A stretch of 49,277 nucleotides of DNA from Bacteroidota bacterium (GTDB lineage Bacteria; Bacteroidota; Bacteroidia; NS11-12g; UBA955): contig JANXMZ010000013.1 in the NCBI GenBank assembly GCA_025354385.1, positions 1 through 49,277 on the forward strand. Reading direction: 5' to 3'. Positions 18,379-27,739 of the stretch are shown one piece after another. A program made the translations under genes and the position numbers. The stretch's first letter is position 1. Each line of letters starts with the position of its first letter. The notes beneath the pieces were generated by a model. The model had not been told where the DNA came from, did no database searches, and worked only from the letters and a program-made list of their open reading frames with translations.

Positions 18379-21305
18379 AGTTTGGAAATCTCCTTAACAG
18401 AATCTATTCTATTTAAAAACTTATCGTAATCCTGTTGCACAAACTTTGTTTGCGCAACAATGCCGTTCTGCAAGGTATTATTTAAAGTAGAAATACTGCT
18501 ACTTAACATTAGCACCATTGTTCGCATTTCATCGTTTGATTGTGTGATTTTTGGTACAGATGCACCCGTAGCTCCACCCGATGCATACTGATTAATACTG
18601 CCACTTTGTATCATGCTTTGCAAGGCGCCCATTGTATTAGCCATGCGTGGATTTTCGAATAGCCAATTAGGTACTATTAGCTCGGGCTTATTATCCTCGG
18701 CTATTAAGGCAAGCGATGTTCTACCGGCTACACCACCTCTGCTAATATCCATTATATTTTCAGGGTAGTAAGTTTTTCCATCCTCGGCACCAGTTACACC
18801 ACCTCGTTTCATTTGTGGCACCGGTTGGGCAGCTACAATACCAGCCTGCAAAGCCCCTTGTGCTATTACCCAAGCAGAAAGTATTCCTGTTGGGTCGGTT
18901 GCCAATGCTTTTACTGCAGCAGCCCCTGTTTCAATAGCAATTTTAAAAATGGCCAATTGTTTTTCCTCTCTGGCTTGTTTTATAAGCAAAACTTTTCGTT
19001 TTTTATCGTATTCCTCATTTATGGCACTACGTTGCTCCTCTGTTAATTTACCATTGCTTAGCTTGGCAGTTCTTTCAGTTTCTAAATCATTTTGCAGTAG
19101 GGTGTATCTTCTATTTCTTTCTGCACCTATTAATTGCCAGGTAAGTTGATAAACTTCCTGTTGAGCTTGTTTTTTAAGGTCTTTAATTTTTTGTGCAGCT
19201 TCTTTCTCCATTTCTATTTTTTGCTGAATAGCTTGGTAACTCTGCTCAATCTCAGCATCGGTCATTTCTTTAGTTGCGTTACTTGTATCTGCAGCTACCG
19301 TTTGCACCCAATCGCTGTATATACTTAAAGCATTCTGCAATTCAATTTCACTTGCAGCTTGAGAATCTTTTAAATCGCTTTTAAATTCGCTATCGGCTTG
19401 TTTTTTAGCAGCTTTCTGTGCCTTTAATTTTGCAGCCTGTGCCTTTGGATCCGATGCATCAGAAGATGAACTATTAAAACCTGAGCTGCTACTTCCTACT
19501 ATCTTTTCATTTATCAGATCACTTACCGATTTATTAAATTTTGATTTACTCATATCTTCGTAAATCTCCTCAATCTGCTTTAACTCATCTTTAGCATTAT
19601 CAATAGCTTGCTGGGTGTTTTGATAATCTATATTAATTAATGTTTTATTTAATTTTAGCTTTTTTAGCTTCTCATCATCACTCTCCAGTTTACTAGCTTG
19701 GTCATTTCTTTTATTCGCAACCTCTCTAGCGCTTACGGCTCTTTGTGCCGCCAATAGTTTATTCTGAGCATCTTCTAATTCTTTATTGTAAGTTTTAAGA
19801 AAAATACTTTTTTCAAATGAGGCATTTGCTTCCTGCTGTGCTCTATTTATATCTTCGATACTACTTTTTTCCGTTAATAAAAATGGAAGGTAATCGCCAT
19901 ATAATGAATTTACTTCTTTCAGTAAATCTCTGCGTGCTGCATCACTTAAATTTTTATCCTTCAGCACCTCCAAATCAACATTCATATTGGCTTGCAATTG
20001 CATCTCATTCATTATCATTCGCTCAAATTCTTTATTAGCAGCATCAGCTTCAGATGTTAAATCCACAAAGCTGTTTACAATATTGTTTACCATTTTTGAG
20101 AGCCCACTATTTATTATTTTACCACTAATTACCTTACCCAGTTTTTCCAATTTAGCGGCAAAAGCATCGTTCTTAATATTAAATTCATTTGTTAAACTGG
20201 TGCCATCTGCAATAGCTTTGTTAGCAATAGCTTGTTGCTTGGCAACTTCTTCATTATTATTGGCCAAGGCAAGAAAAACACCTGCACTTCTTGCGCCATC
20301 TATACCCATTCCATCTAGCGCTCGCGCAAGGTCTACAGTGCCTCCTTTAGTCTTTTTTAAGTTTTCTAAAAATGCCATAAAAGCAGCGTTGGTGCCTTTG
20401 GAGTTAAAAATTTCGGTAATCGCTCCTTTTTTCATCCCTGCAATGCCACCAAATTTCTCAACATTCTTTATAAAATCTATAAAAAATTTACTTAAAGCAG
20501 TACCGCTTACCTCTGCTGTTTGCCCCATATTTTCTAATGTGGCAGAGTAGCCTAACAAATCGCCTGCAGCTAATTTAGCTGTTGGCCCAGTACCGGCCAA
20601 TCTATTTAAAAAATCTACTTGAAAAGCTTCTGTAGCGGCAGATTGTGCGCCAATTTCATTTATACCACTACCAATTTCAAGCATAGATACCTTAAATATT
20701 TTACTCAATCTACCTATTTGGGTAATTGCTTCTGGGCCTAAATCTTCGCCCAGGGCAACTTTAATTTGGTCGGCTTCTTTTACAAATTTAGCAATAGCAT
20801 CTTTTCCATCAATACCTAGCTTACCTGCTTCTACTGCAAGCTCGCGCAGTTCTTTTCTACTCGTCCTGGTATCAATACTTCCCAATTGTTTATCCAAGGC
20901 TTTTACCCCTTCCATGGTAAGCCCTGTTACTTTTCTAATATTAGCATACTCATCGCTTAAATCGGCCTGCGTGCTTACTAGGCTTTTAATTCCAGATATT
21001 ATACTTTGAAAGCCTGCAAGCGCTGCATTGCCAGCAATACTGCCCAAAGCCATGGATTTAAAGTTTGACCAAAATTTAGAAGAGGCGCTTTCTAAGTTAC
21101 GAACCTCATTTTTAGTGTTGCCTAGCTGAGTATTTAATTTTTTAAGATCATTGGTAAGGTCTGTATATTTCTTGCTCCCAGTTTGTTCCTTGTTCCGCTC
21201 TCTGTTAAGAGCCGCTACAGCTTTTGTAATTTGATTAATACTAGCCTCGGCTTGTTTGCCATCGGCTATTATTTTTACAACCTTTTCTTCTGTATTACTT
21301 GCCAT
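18375..21305 (-). CDS. Tail tape measure protein (TP901-like)
   Basis: 976 residues. An N-terminal coiled coil (about 15-75) is followed by the TP901 tape measure core (LSDEYANIRKVTGLTMEG, ELRELAVEAGKLGIDGKD, LENMGQTAEVSGTALSKF, about 115-290), more coiled coil (520-720), and a C-terminal Gly-rich hydrophobic part (GAAAVKALATDPTG, MKRGGVTGAEDGKTYYPENI). It sets tail length and probably enters the membrane during injection; at about 0.15 nm per residue, it predicts a tail of about 150 nm. It has its own late promoter at 21344-21310, with the ATG only 4 nt past the TTTG. Confidence 0.92.
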   Translation of the reverse strand: MASNTEEKVVKIIADGKQAEASINQITKAVAALNRERNKEQTGSKKYTDLTNDLKKLNTQLGNTKNEVRNLESASSKFWSNFKSMALGSIAGNAALAGFQSIISGIKSLVSTQADLSDEYANIRKVTGLTMEGVKALDKQLGSIDTRTSRKELRELAVEAGKLGIDGKDAIAKFVKEADQIKVALGEDLGPEAITQIGRLSKIFKVSMLEIGSGINEIGAQSAATEAFQVDFLNRLAGTGPTAKLAAGDLLGYSATLENMGQTAEVSGTALSKFFIDFIKNVEKFGGIAGMKKGAITEIFNSKGTNAAFMAFLENLKKTKGGTVDLARALDGMGIDGARSAGVFLALANNNEEVAKQQAIANKAIADGTSLTNEFNIKNDAFAAKLEKLGKVISGKIINSGLSKMVNNIVNSFVDLTSEADAANKEFERMIMNEMQLQANMNVDLEVLKDKNLSDAARRDLLKEVNSLYGDYLPFLLTEKSSIEDINRAQQEANASFEKSIFLKTYNKELEDAQNKLLAAQRAVSAREVANKRNDQASKLESDDEKLKKLKLNKTLINIDYQNTQQAIDNAKDELKQIEEIYEDMSKSKFNKSVSDLINEKIVGSSSSGFNSSSSDASDPKAQAAKLKAQKAAKKQADSEFKSDLKDSQAASEIELQNALSIYSDWVQTVAADTSNATKEMTDAEIEQSYQAIQQKIEMEKEAAQKIKDLKKQAQQEVYQLTWQLIGAERNRRYTLLQNDLETERTAKLSNGKLTEEQRSAINEEYDKKRKVLLIKQAREEKQLAIFKIAIETGAAAVKALATDPTGILSAWVIAQGALQAGIVAAQPVPQMKRGGVTGAEDGKTYYPENIMDISRGGVAGRTSLALIAEDNKPELIVPNWLFENPRMANTMGALQSMIQSGSINQYASGGATGASVPKITQSNDEMRTMVLMLSSSISTLNNTLQNGIVAQTKFVQQDYDKFLNRIDSVKEISKL

Positions 21306-21309
21306 AATT

Positions 21310-21344
21310 CAAATTTTAACTGAATATGGCAATAAAAAAGGGAC
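21310..21344 (-). promoter_or_regulatory. Phage late promoter-like element, copy a (tape measure)
   Basis: Minus strand: GTCCCTTTTTTAT, with GTCCC at 21344-21340 and TTTG at 21313-21310, 26 nt apart. TTTGAATT is followed directly by the ATG of the tape measure gene, predicting a leaderless mRNA. Same layout as five other copies in the prophage. Confidence 0.7.
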
Positions 21345-21364
21345 GATTTTATCAAATAACTCTG

Positions 21365-21631
21365 TTATGTTGGGTTATCTGATTGCTCAATTAAGTCGCC
21401 ACCATCTTTATTTGCTAAATAAAAATAGCAATCTAAAGCACTTATGTAGGTCAAAAAAGCATCAATGGAGTAGTTACCTGTACCTTCTTCAATTGCTTGA
21501 ATCTGCTGGTAAGTTAAGCCTGTATTGCGCACCATTTGGTTGCGTGACAGTTTTTTAAATTTCCTAATATCAATTAAGTATTGCCCTACTTTACTTCGAG
21601 CAATACTAGTTATTTCTTTATTTAGTGCCAT
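21365..21631 (-). CDS. XRE-family helix-turn-helix regulator
   Basis: 88 residues. HTH of the Cro/CI type at about 18-72 (KFKKLSRNQMVRNTGLTYQ, QIQAIEEGTGNYSIDAFLTY), ending ISALDCYFYLANKDG, similar in pattern to small HipB-like antitoxin/regulators. It follows an unknown 132-aa gene by 27 bp on the same strand and probably binds the 18-bp inverted repeat at 22100-22140. It sits between the tape measure and tail genes, an odd place for a phage repressor, so it is more likely a moron regulator or antitoxin. Confidence 0.75.
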   Translation of the reverse strand: MALNKEITSIARSKVGQYLIDIRKFKKLSRNQMVRNTGLTYQQIQAIEEGTGNYSIDAFLTYISALDCYFYLANKDGGDLIEQSDNPT

Positions 21632-21658
21632 TGTTTTGCCAAATCCTTTAAAAAATGA

Positions 21659-22057
21659 TCATTTATTTGCTTTTTTACGTTGAACATAGCTGTTAAATAA
21701 TTCCATTAATTTAATCGTTTGTGGTGTTTTATCAAACAATCTACTCTTATTATAATCATGATGGTTATATACCGGTGAAGCGTAATAAATACCTGTTTCA
21801 CCTTCAATAAGAATTTTAAAGTAAGGTGTACCAACAGCTTTGAGAGAATTATTTATCAAATCTCTTATTATACTTGCGTTTGATTTTTTTGAAACATCTA
21901 ATTTTAAATAGTCACGATTTATTTTTTTTTCAATAATTGATTTAAAATTATTAATTGAGAAATCGCCTACTTTTTTTGTATTTCCGTGAAATCTTAAAGA
22001 GCTCCATTGATTGATTTTTTTAACTTCCTCGATTTGTTTTTTACTTAAATTTTTCAT
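21659..22057 (-). CDS. Unknown 132-aa protein paired with the XRE regulator
   Basis: Lysine-rich (N-terminus MKNLSKKQIEEVKKINQW). The middle has DYLKLDVSKKSNASIIRDL and FKILIEGETGIYYASPVYNHHDYNK, a probable beta-rich core with aromatic and His residues. No family recognised. The short distance to the XRE gene and the shared operator suggest a two-gene cassette such as a toxin-antitoxin or superinfection-exclusion unit. That is inference from layout only. No signal peptide or membrane segment. Confidence 0.6.
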   Translation of the reverse strand: MKNLSKKQIEEVKKINQWSSLRFHGNTKKVGDFSINNFKSIIEKKINRDYLKLDVSKKSNASIIRDLINNSLKAVGTPYFKILIEGETGIYYASPVYNHHDYNKSRLFDKTPQTIKLMELFNSYVQRKKANK

Positions 22058-22080
22058 ATTATTTATCTGATTTGTTGATA

Positions 22081-22140
22081 CAAAATACGTCCAAAAAAAC
22101 TATACTACAAAATAAACTACTAGTTTATTTTGTAGTATAG
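22081..22140 (-). promoter_or_regulatory. Operator-like 18-bp inverted repeat and promoter of the XRE cassette
   Basis: Arms 22100-22117 and 22123-22140 (CTATACTACAAAATAAAC and its exact complement) with a 5-nt spacer. On the minus strand, a TTTG (22111-22108) lies in one arm as a -33 box, with TATTTTG (22087-22081) 20 nt downstream, a near match to TAnnTTTG. A dimer bound to the repeat would cover the -33 box, so autoregulation by the XRE protein is likely. Confidence 0.6.
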
Positions 22141-22174
22141 TGGTAACTTGTTGAAAATCAATCGCAAAATATTT

Positions 22175-22540
22175 TTAAAAAGAATAACCTATTCCCAATC
22201 CTCCGCTTGCTAATTTCATGTAATAAGCGCTTCTAGCAATATACTTGTGGCTATCTATCATCACTATGATACTAGCCAAAGTAAATCCGCCACCTATTGC
22301 TAATGTAACAACCCCCGCATTTTTTGAATTTCCATCCCCATTATAAAGCGATGTGCCAGCTAACCCAAAAAACATTCCTAATCCATAAAGTGCTACACCT
22401 GTTTGAAATTGCTTGTGACTTTTTTCCATCTCAACACCTGCTTTAAATAAGCAAAATTTAATTGTATCAGTTTCGGTTTTTAGTGTTTGAGATTTTAAAC
22501 TAAATGCAATTAGAAAGAAGAGTATAAATATATATTTCAT
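22175..22540 (-). CDS. Small membrane protein with signal peptide, unknown
   Basis: 121 residues: signal peptide (KYIFILFFLIAFSLKSQ), a soluble part with a Cys, then two hydrophobic glycine-rich segments (VALYGLGMFFGLAGTSLY and AGVVTLAIGGGFTLASIIVM). It likely resides in the envelope. A TATATTTG box (22551-22544) sits just upstream, with the ATG 4 nt after it, predicting a leaderless transcript from a host-type promoter. Such features fit a lysogenic-conversion gene, not a virion part. No family recognised. Confidence 0.6.
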   Translation of the reverse strand: MKYIFILFFLIAFSLKSQTLKTETDTIKFCLFKAGVEMEKSHKQFQTGVALYGLGMFFGLAGTSLYNGDGNSKNAGVVTLAIGGGFTLASIIVMIDSHKYIARSAYYMKLASGGLGIGYSF

Positions 22541-22566
22541 TCAACAAATATATACTTTTTGGCAAT

Positions 22567-23406
22567 TTACCGCTTCATAGCATCTTTTTGCCTTATATAA
22601 TCTTCAATATTTTTAACCAGGTACATAAAAAAATAATCCTTATCCATTTTACCCACTTGGCTTACGTTGCCAAATACCTGCTTCTCTGCCACACTCATTA
22701 CTACTTTTTGCCACATAAATGGATCTTCGGCATCTGTACCGGCGGCCGCTTCTGCTTTAGGAAAAAGCAATTTGTTATCTTCTCGGTTTTGAAATTCCTC
22801 CCAGGCGCCAGCAAACTGTAAAAAAATGGCTGTTTTTATATCAATACTTAATTTTTTAAATCGCTTGGTTCTTAGCGTAAAAAAGAAATCATTTAATGGC
22901 AAACGTTTATCGCCATTGTAATTTTCGCCAAATATGCCTAGCCAATAAAAAGGATTAATAGGTCTGTAAATTAAAGCCAATAGTTTATCTATCCATTCAG
23001 TTTCTTGGGTTTGGGTATAATTGCGAAATAACTGATATCCTAAGGTTATTTCATTTACATTTAAGTTTAGTATTTTATCAGGCGGGCCATAATAAGTAAT
23101 TGCTCGAACCTTTATTTTTCGTATCGGGTAATCTGTAAGCTTAGCCTTATCAAATATCCACCCAAACAGTGTTCTATCGGCTAATAATGTATGCAACCAA
23201 ATGGCGGGTAATTTGCGCACTTCGTACCATCGTTTTCTACAGCTCCATCGCATGCGCAGGCCTAGCAATTTATATAGGCAGCGCAATTGGTTATTGGGTG
23301 TATTATTTACCATCAGTCTGCTTACAGCTTTTAACTGCCCAAGGGTAAGCTCGTTGTAATTGGTGGGTACTGTAAATGTAAAATTGTTTATTTCAATATC
23401 TTTCAT
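22567..23406 (-). CDS. Phage tail-region protein, unknown
   Basis: 279 residues, no signal peptide. N-terminus MKDIEINNFTFTVPTNYNEL followed by LGQLKAVSRLM, then Trp/Tyr-rich stretches and LAL IYRPINPFYW-type motifs. The position one step before the tape measure (with the moron cassette between) and the early TVPTNYNELTLGQL opening suggest a tail assembly chaperone-like role. That is inference only. Its start overlaps the stop of the 623-aa gene. Confidence 0.6.
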   Translation of the reverse strand: MKDIEINNFTFTVPTNYNELTLGQLKAVSRLMVNNTPNNQLRCLYKLLGLRMRWSCRKRWYEVRKLPAIWLHTLLADRTLFGWIFDKAKLTDYPIRKIKVRAITYYGPPDKILNLNVNEITLGYQLFRNYTQTQETEWIDKLLALIYRPINPFYWLGIFGENYNGDKRLPLNDFFFTLRTKRFKKLSIDIKTAIFLQFAGAWEEFQNREDNKLLFPKAEAAAGTDAEDPFMWQKVVMSVAEKQVFGNVSQVGKMDKDYFFMYLVKNIEDYIRQKDAMKR

Positions 23407-25277
23407 TACTTGTAACCCTCCACTTTGGTTACCAGTATGCCTCTGGTGTTATGCATTATGGTGGTGCAGCGTTTCCAGTAAAAATCGTTTTTGTTTACAT
23501 TCCATGGGCCAAGGGGAAAATTGGTAATCTCGCTTAATCCAAAATTCATAAAAATAGTAGGCCCCTTTGCTAGTCTTCTTAGTAAATTATACCATATTTT
23601 GTAATACTGAGTATATATCTCGTTAGGAGTAAGCCAAGTGGTGTTAGCCATGGCGTAATACTTACCATTTGTATCGGCTATATTGCCATTATAGTATAAA
23701 AAACGCAACCCGAAATCTTTTTTATCGCCATAATTACCTATTACCTGGTTGCGCCTGGGCATTTCGCCATTACCACTAGTACTATTTTTTAAAATTTCGG
23801 TATTAAGTATACCTGCACTCGTTTCTTTTGTTTCCCGTGGCTGCATTACATGCTCGGGGTAATTGTTGGCATGATCGCTGAGAAATTGTGTTTCTGAATC
23901 TACATCGCTATCATTATCAAAATTTATGCGATAATTAGGTGTGCTGTAAGCCAAACCCTCGTTCTGCTCTAGCTGTAAGTTGCTGTAATTTGGTTTATTG
24001 GCGTAGGTTATTAAATCTTTCCTGCGCTCTATAAATACAGTATTACTGCGCTCGTCTAATGTTATACTTAGGTTAAAGAAATTTTTAATAGAGGTAAGAA
24101 AATTAGAAACCGTAATATGCGGTAAATGGTAAGCCATCTGCACATCTGCATAAGTTAAATTAAATCCAAAATCGCTTGTTAAAAATTTGCTATCACGTCC
24201 GTTAAAGTAATTCCATTGGTCTCTAGGCGCGCCTTTGCTTCTTATATCCATTTCGTTGCCGCTAGCAAAAAAAAGTGTGTAGTATGGATTTTGGGCGGTG
24301 TAATCCTCGGTATGCAATGTTGCTCCGGTAGCTACGGCCAGCATTCCATCTCTTAAAAACTTCATAAAATCGGTATAAGTAGCCACATCGGGAGCGGTTG
24401 TGGTAATGGAGAATGTAAAAGTATTTACTACAGCGCCTACGGCATCCAGCTCGTAAATATCGAATGAGAAGATAGCACCAGTAGGCACACTAAATGAACT
24501 AGGGTTTTGTAAAAAAACAGTATTTTTTTTAACATCCCATGTTACTTTTTCTGATTTAAGAAAACAGCTATTTACCACGTTGGCAATTGGCATTGTACTA
24601 TTATTTATTATCAGTTTTTTAAAGTAATCATCGGTTTGCAATGTGCTTACCATGGTAAGGTTAAAAACTTTCAATACAGCTTTTATTACAGCCAATAAAT
24701 AAAAGTGAGGGGTAATTACTTCATTGCCATTGGCAGCCTCGGTATCGCCATTTCTATAATTTTCTATAATAGCGCCCTGGTAACTGCCAGCTAGTCCAAA
24801 ATTGCCAATATTATCTTCGTTAAAGTTATAAATCTGAGGCCATGCTATATCTACCTCGGGGTACATTTTATTTATATCTGCATTGCGAGCGCTTGCCTCT
24901 GCTGCTCCAATATATCTTGGCAAATTTAACTCATCTATATACAAACTGGTATCAAATTCAGTTCTATCCCTGGTTATAGCCACATTAAATTCCGTATCGG
25001 TCCAATCTAGCACATTTAGTTGGCCTTTATAAAAATCGTTGCCGCCTATTTTTATAAGGCAAGGCCATGCATACACTTTGTTATTTACAGCCATTTCATC
25101 GCTAAAAGCTAGCACATCGCTATTGGCATTTCTATTTATACTGAAGGGGAAACTGTATTTGCTCCTCAAAGCCACATCTTCTTCCCATAGCATATTTTCC
25201 TGCACCCATTCTATCTGCTGCTCTTCGCCCAGTTCTATACTTCGTCCGTTGCGTAATAGTATGTTTATAATCCCCAT
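23406..25277 (-). CDS. Large tail/baseplate candidate
   Basis: 623 residues, no signal peptide. Opens with INILLRNGRSIELGEEQQ and YSFPFSINRNANSDVLAF. A later part has ITLDERSNTVFIERRKDL and a run of aromatic-rich beta strands (LRFLYYNGNIADTNGKYY). It has no catalytic motif. Size, beta-richness and position between other tail genes and the tape measure fit a tail hub or baseplate protein. Starts 1 bp after the 534-aa gene ends. Confidence 0.6.
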   Translation of the reverse strand: MGIINILLRNGRSIELGEEQQIEWVQENMLWEEDVALRSKYSFPFSINRNANSDVLAFSDEMAVNNKVYAWPCLIKIGGNDFYKGQLNVLDWTDTEFNVAITRDRTEFDTSLYIDELNLPRYIGAAEASARNADINKMYPEVDIAWPQIYNFNEDNIGNFGLAGSYQGAIIENYRNGDTEAANGNEVITPHFYLLAVIKAVLKVFNLTMVSTLQTDDYFKKLIINNSTMPIANVVNSCFLKSEKVTWDVKKNTVFLQNPSSFSVPTGAIFSFDIYELDAVGAVVNTFTFSITTTAPDVATYTDFMKFLRDGMLAVATGATLHTEDYTAQNPYYTLFFASGNEMDIRSKGAPRDQWNYFNGRDSKFLTSDFGFNLTYADVQMAYHLPHITVSNFLTSIKNFFNLSITLDERSNTVFIERRKDLITYANKPNYSNLQLEQNEGLAYSTPNYRINFDNDSDVDSETQFLSDHANNYPEHVMQPRETKETSAGILNTEILKNSTSGNGEMPRRNQVIGNYGDKKDFGLRFLYYNGNIADTNGKYYAMANTTWLTPNEIYTQYYKIWYNLLRRLAKGPTIFMNFGLSEITNFPLGPWNVNKNDFYWKRCTTIMHNTRGILVTKVEGYK

Positions 25278-25278
25278 A

Positions 25279-26883
25279 TTAAAACTCGTAGTGTGCCTCT
25301 CTCATTTTAAATTGCAAGCAATACATATTATCCGTATCTGCAGGCCAGTTTTTTACACTATCTTTTTCAATTACCACTCTTATTGGCTCCGTTACTCCTG
25401 CCTTCATTTTACTATCTGGCAACCAGCGCACTTCATTGCTTTGCCCTAGCTCAATTAAATGATCTATTTCATTTTTATTCTGGCGGTAGCCAGTATTTAC
25501 ATCCCAAGCTAAGCGTGTTTGGCTATTTATGGTTTCTATATTGCCATTGGTATAATCGTTGGCTATAGCTTTTTGTATTTCATCGGCTCGCTGCTCTGGT
25601 ATTGGGCTTACATTGCCCGTTATCAGCACCGTATCTACCCCGCCAAGCGAGTTATGAAAGAATAAGTAATTCTCGTACTCATTGTAACGTAGATCAATTT
25701 TAAAATTAAAAATTTCAGTAATTCTGGTATTCGTATTATCCTCTATCCATACATCGTAGCTTACAGGCTCTAATCCGCTTAGCAGGCTATTTAATCCTAA
25801 CTGAGTGTAACCAACTGCAGCGCGATTAATAGTTTTTTGAGTTGGCGTTTGTGCTGTTGTGGCGGGTATTGCTACACTTGTGCCATCGCTTAAGTAAAGC
25901 ATTCCTTTTATATGAAAACTAGTGGGATTGGTTTTCATATAAAAATACAACCAATTTTTCATTACCTGGGTTACCGTGGTTTTTCCGCTTATTTGGGTGG
26001 TTAAAAATTTATTGGTGCCACTGTTTATATAATCGGCATAAAAAGTATTGCCAGGCCAAGTTAAAAATGGCATACCGCCCAATATTACTTTTAAATAATT
26101 ATTAGCTGCAGGGGCGCTAGGCTCCATTACATTGCTATTAATAAGCTCGGGTGTACCGTAGCTTTCTGCTATGCGCACCCAGTAATTTTTCATTACATTG
26201 TCGCATCTTTCTATCTCCACATCCGCCATAAGAGGAAAATCGGGCCTAAGTTCGCGCCATTTTTTAAATACATCATTCAAGTTAAACTGGCATATACCTG
26301 TATCATCCACACTACTCGCATCTAATTGGCTTATTAGGTTATTATAATTCTGCGCACCAGCTCCGTTTACTTGCCAATAAAGGTCTAATAAGGCTCTAAA
26401 ATTAGTGCTGTATACTGGCATTATCTGGGCAGTTGGTATACTTGGGGTATATTTTGTACCATCATTGCCAGCAATATTAATGGCAGCAAATGCTTGCCCA
26501 AATTGCCTTTGGGTCATATTTACAGTACACTCATAATGCCCGCTTACCAGCGTTACAGTGCTGGTAATTATGTAATATCGCTGTAGATAATAGTTGGCTT
26601 TCAAGGCAACTATTAAAGTATCGTAGCCGGTAATAAGAGTTTTGTTGTAGAGGGGCAATTGCATGCCACTATCGTCTGGTGTGGTTTTAAAAGTAAGTAC
26701 CATGTCAAACTCTTTCCAGCCTATGGTTATAGTTTTATTGTTACTTGTGTTATCTACAAATACAAGGCGTATTACTTGCTTCGTGCCAGCACTCAATAAG
26801 TATTTATCTGTGCTTATTTCTACCGGCACTAGGTTATGGCTTAGTACAGCGCCTTCGGGCATTCTATTTTTTGTAATCGTCAT
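25279..26883 (-). CDS. Large tail/baseplate candidate
   Basis: 534 residues, Thr/Asn-rich, beta-rich throughout with no repeats, signal peptide or catalytic motif. N-terminus MTITKNRMPEGAVLSHNLVPVEI; later DIRYNEYENYLFFHNSLGGVD-like strands. The organisation resembles distal tail or baseplate proteins of Bacteroidota phages, but no family is recognised. It begins inside the end of the 88-aa gene (20-bp overlap). Confidence 0.6.
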   Translation of the reverse strand: MTITKNRMPEGAVLSHNLVPVEISTDKYLLSAGTKQVIRLVFVDNTSNNKTITIGWKEFDMVLTFKTTPDDSGMQLPLYNKTLITGYDTLIVALKANYYLQRYYIITSTVTLVSGHYECTVNMTQRQFGQAFAAINIAGNDGTKYTPSIPTAQIMPVYSTNFRALLDLYWQVNGAGAQNYNNLISQLDASSVDDTGICQFNLNDVFKKWRELRPDFPLMADVEIERCDNVMKNYWVRIAESYGTPELINSNVMEPSAPAANNYLKVILGGMPFLTWPGNTFYADYINSGTNKFLTTQISGKTTVTQVMKNWLYFYMKTNPTSFHIKGMLYLSDGTSVAIPATTAQTPTQKTINRAAVGYTQLGLNSLLSGLEPVSYDVWIEDNTNTRITEIFNFKIDLRYNEYENYLFFHNSLGGVDTVLITGNVSPIPEQRADEIQKAIANDYTNGNIETINSQTRLAWDVNTGYRQNKNEIDHLIELGQSNEVRWLPDSKMKAGVTEPIRVVIEKDSVKNWPADTDNMYCLQFKMREAHYEF

Positions 26884-27130
26884 ATACGGTATTTTCGTTA
26901 ATTAACTTGGCTTCAATGTATTTTTTGTTGTATGCTTTTATTGGAGGAGTTCCTAAAAATCTAAAACCTCTCTTGTGTGCTTCTAATTTTATCTCTTCTT
27001 TGGTTTGAAAATGGACCCCATATTTTTTATAAAAACGCAAAGCGTGTATAGCATTAAAACTCGGCAACTTGTAAAGCTCGCGAATAGCAGCTTGCATTAT
27101 TTCAAATGTTATTTCAGCACCCCAAACCAT
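26864..27130 (-). CDS. Small phage protein, unknown
   Basis: 88 residues, rich in Lys (HALRFYKKYGVHFQTKEEIK, EAHKRGFRFLGTPPIKAYNK). The pattern of helices suggests a small basic protein. It is in the tail cluster, 3 bp after the secreted Ig-like gene and overlapping the next. Function unknown. Confidence 0.55.
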   Translation of the reverse strand: MVWGAEITFEIMQAAIRELYKLPSFNAIHALRFYKKYGVHFQTKEEIKLEAHKRGFRFLGTPPIKAYNKKYIEAKLINENTVYDDYKK

Positions 27131-27133
27131 AGT

Positions 27134-27739
27134 TTATTTTAATAAATCGTAAATTTCTTTAGGTATAGGCCAGTATAATTTATCGCCCAAAAAATAGTAA
27201 TGCATCTTGCATCCATCGTCAAAGCAACTTACTATCCCTCTAAATTTTACTTGTCCATTATCTAGCACAGGTCCATAATGCTCCGTTTTATAAAATTTTA
27301 CCACACTTGGCAGTGTGAGAGTATCTTTATTGGGAGGCCTTTTTGCTATATTAATTAGCACTCTTGCGCTTACCCCTCTACTAAGTGTATTATTGGCTAC
27401 ATAACTTATTTCTGCAAGTTTTCCGATAAATGTATCGTTGGCGTTTTTATAAATTAGCAAACCTCTGCCATTAATAGTTATAGATCCTACACCAGGCATA
27501 CTTACCACCTTGCCTGTATCGTAGCTAGTCGTTCGCAACTTCCAGCTAGTTACCTTTAAGTTATTCCCAACATCGTTAGTTAGCACATTATAATTTTTGC
27601 TTATTCCTTGCGCAAAATTAATTGTATCATTTACAGGCTTTACCTGCGCATGTGTGGCCAGTGCAGCTAAAAATAAAAAGAGGATGAACAAAATTAATTT
27701 TGCAAAATCCTCTGGGTAAAATTTTATATTTTTTGTCAT
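27134..27739 (-). CDS. Exported phage protein with Ig-like domain
   Basis: 201 residues. A signal peptide (AKLILFILFLFLAALATHAQ, cleavage after AQ) leads into VNDTINFAQGISKNYNVLTND, a pattern like bacterial Ig-like (Big_9/cadherin-like) domains, followed by more beta strands. It is embedded in the tail operon yet would be exported to the periplasm or beyond. It may act on the host surface, or the N-terminal segment could anchor it. Overlaps the upstream gene by 4 bp. Confidence 0.6.
   Translation of the reverse strand: MTKNIKFYPEDFAKLILFILFLFLAALATHAQVKPVNDTINFAQGISKNYNVLTNDVGNNLKVTSWKLRTTSYDTGKVVSMPGVGSITINGRGLLIYKNANDTFIGKLAEISYVANNTLSRGVSARVLINIAKRPPNKDTLTLPSVVKFYKTEHYGPVLDNGQVKFRGIVSCFDDGCKMHYYFLGDKLYWPIPKEIYDLLK

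Noticed and set aside
19987..20550. 187-codon plus-strand frame antisense to the tape measure gene
   Set aside because: Shadow of the tape measure codons; the encoded peptide is Ser/Ala-rich without family pattern.
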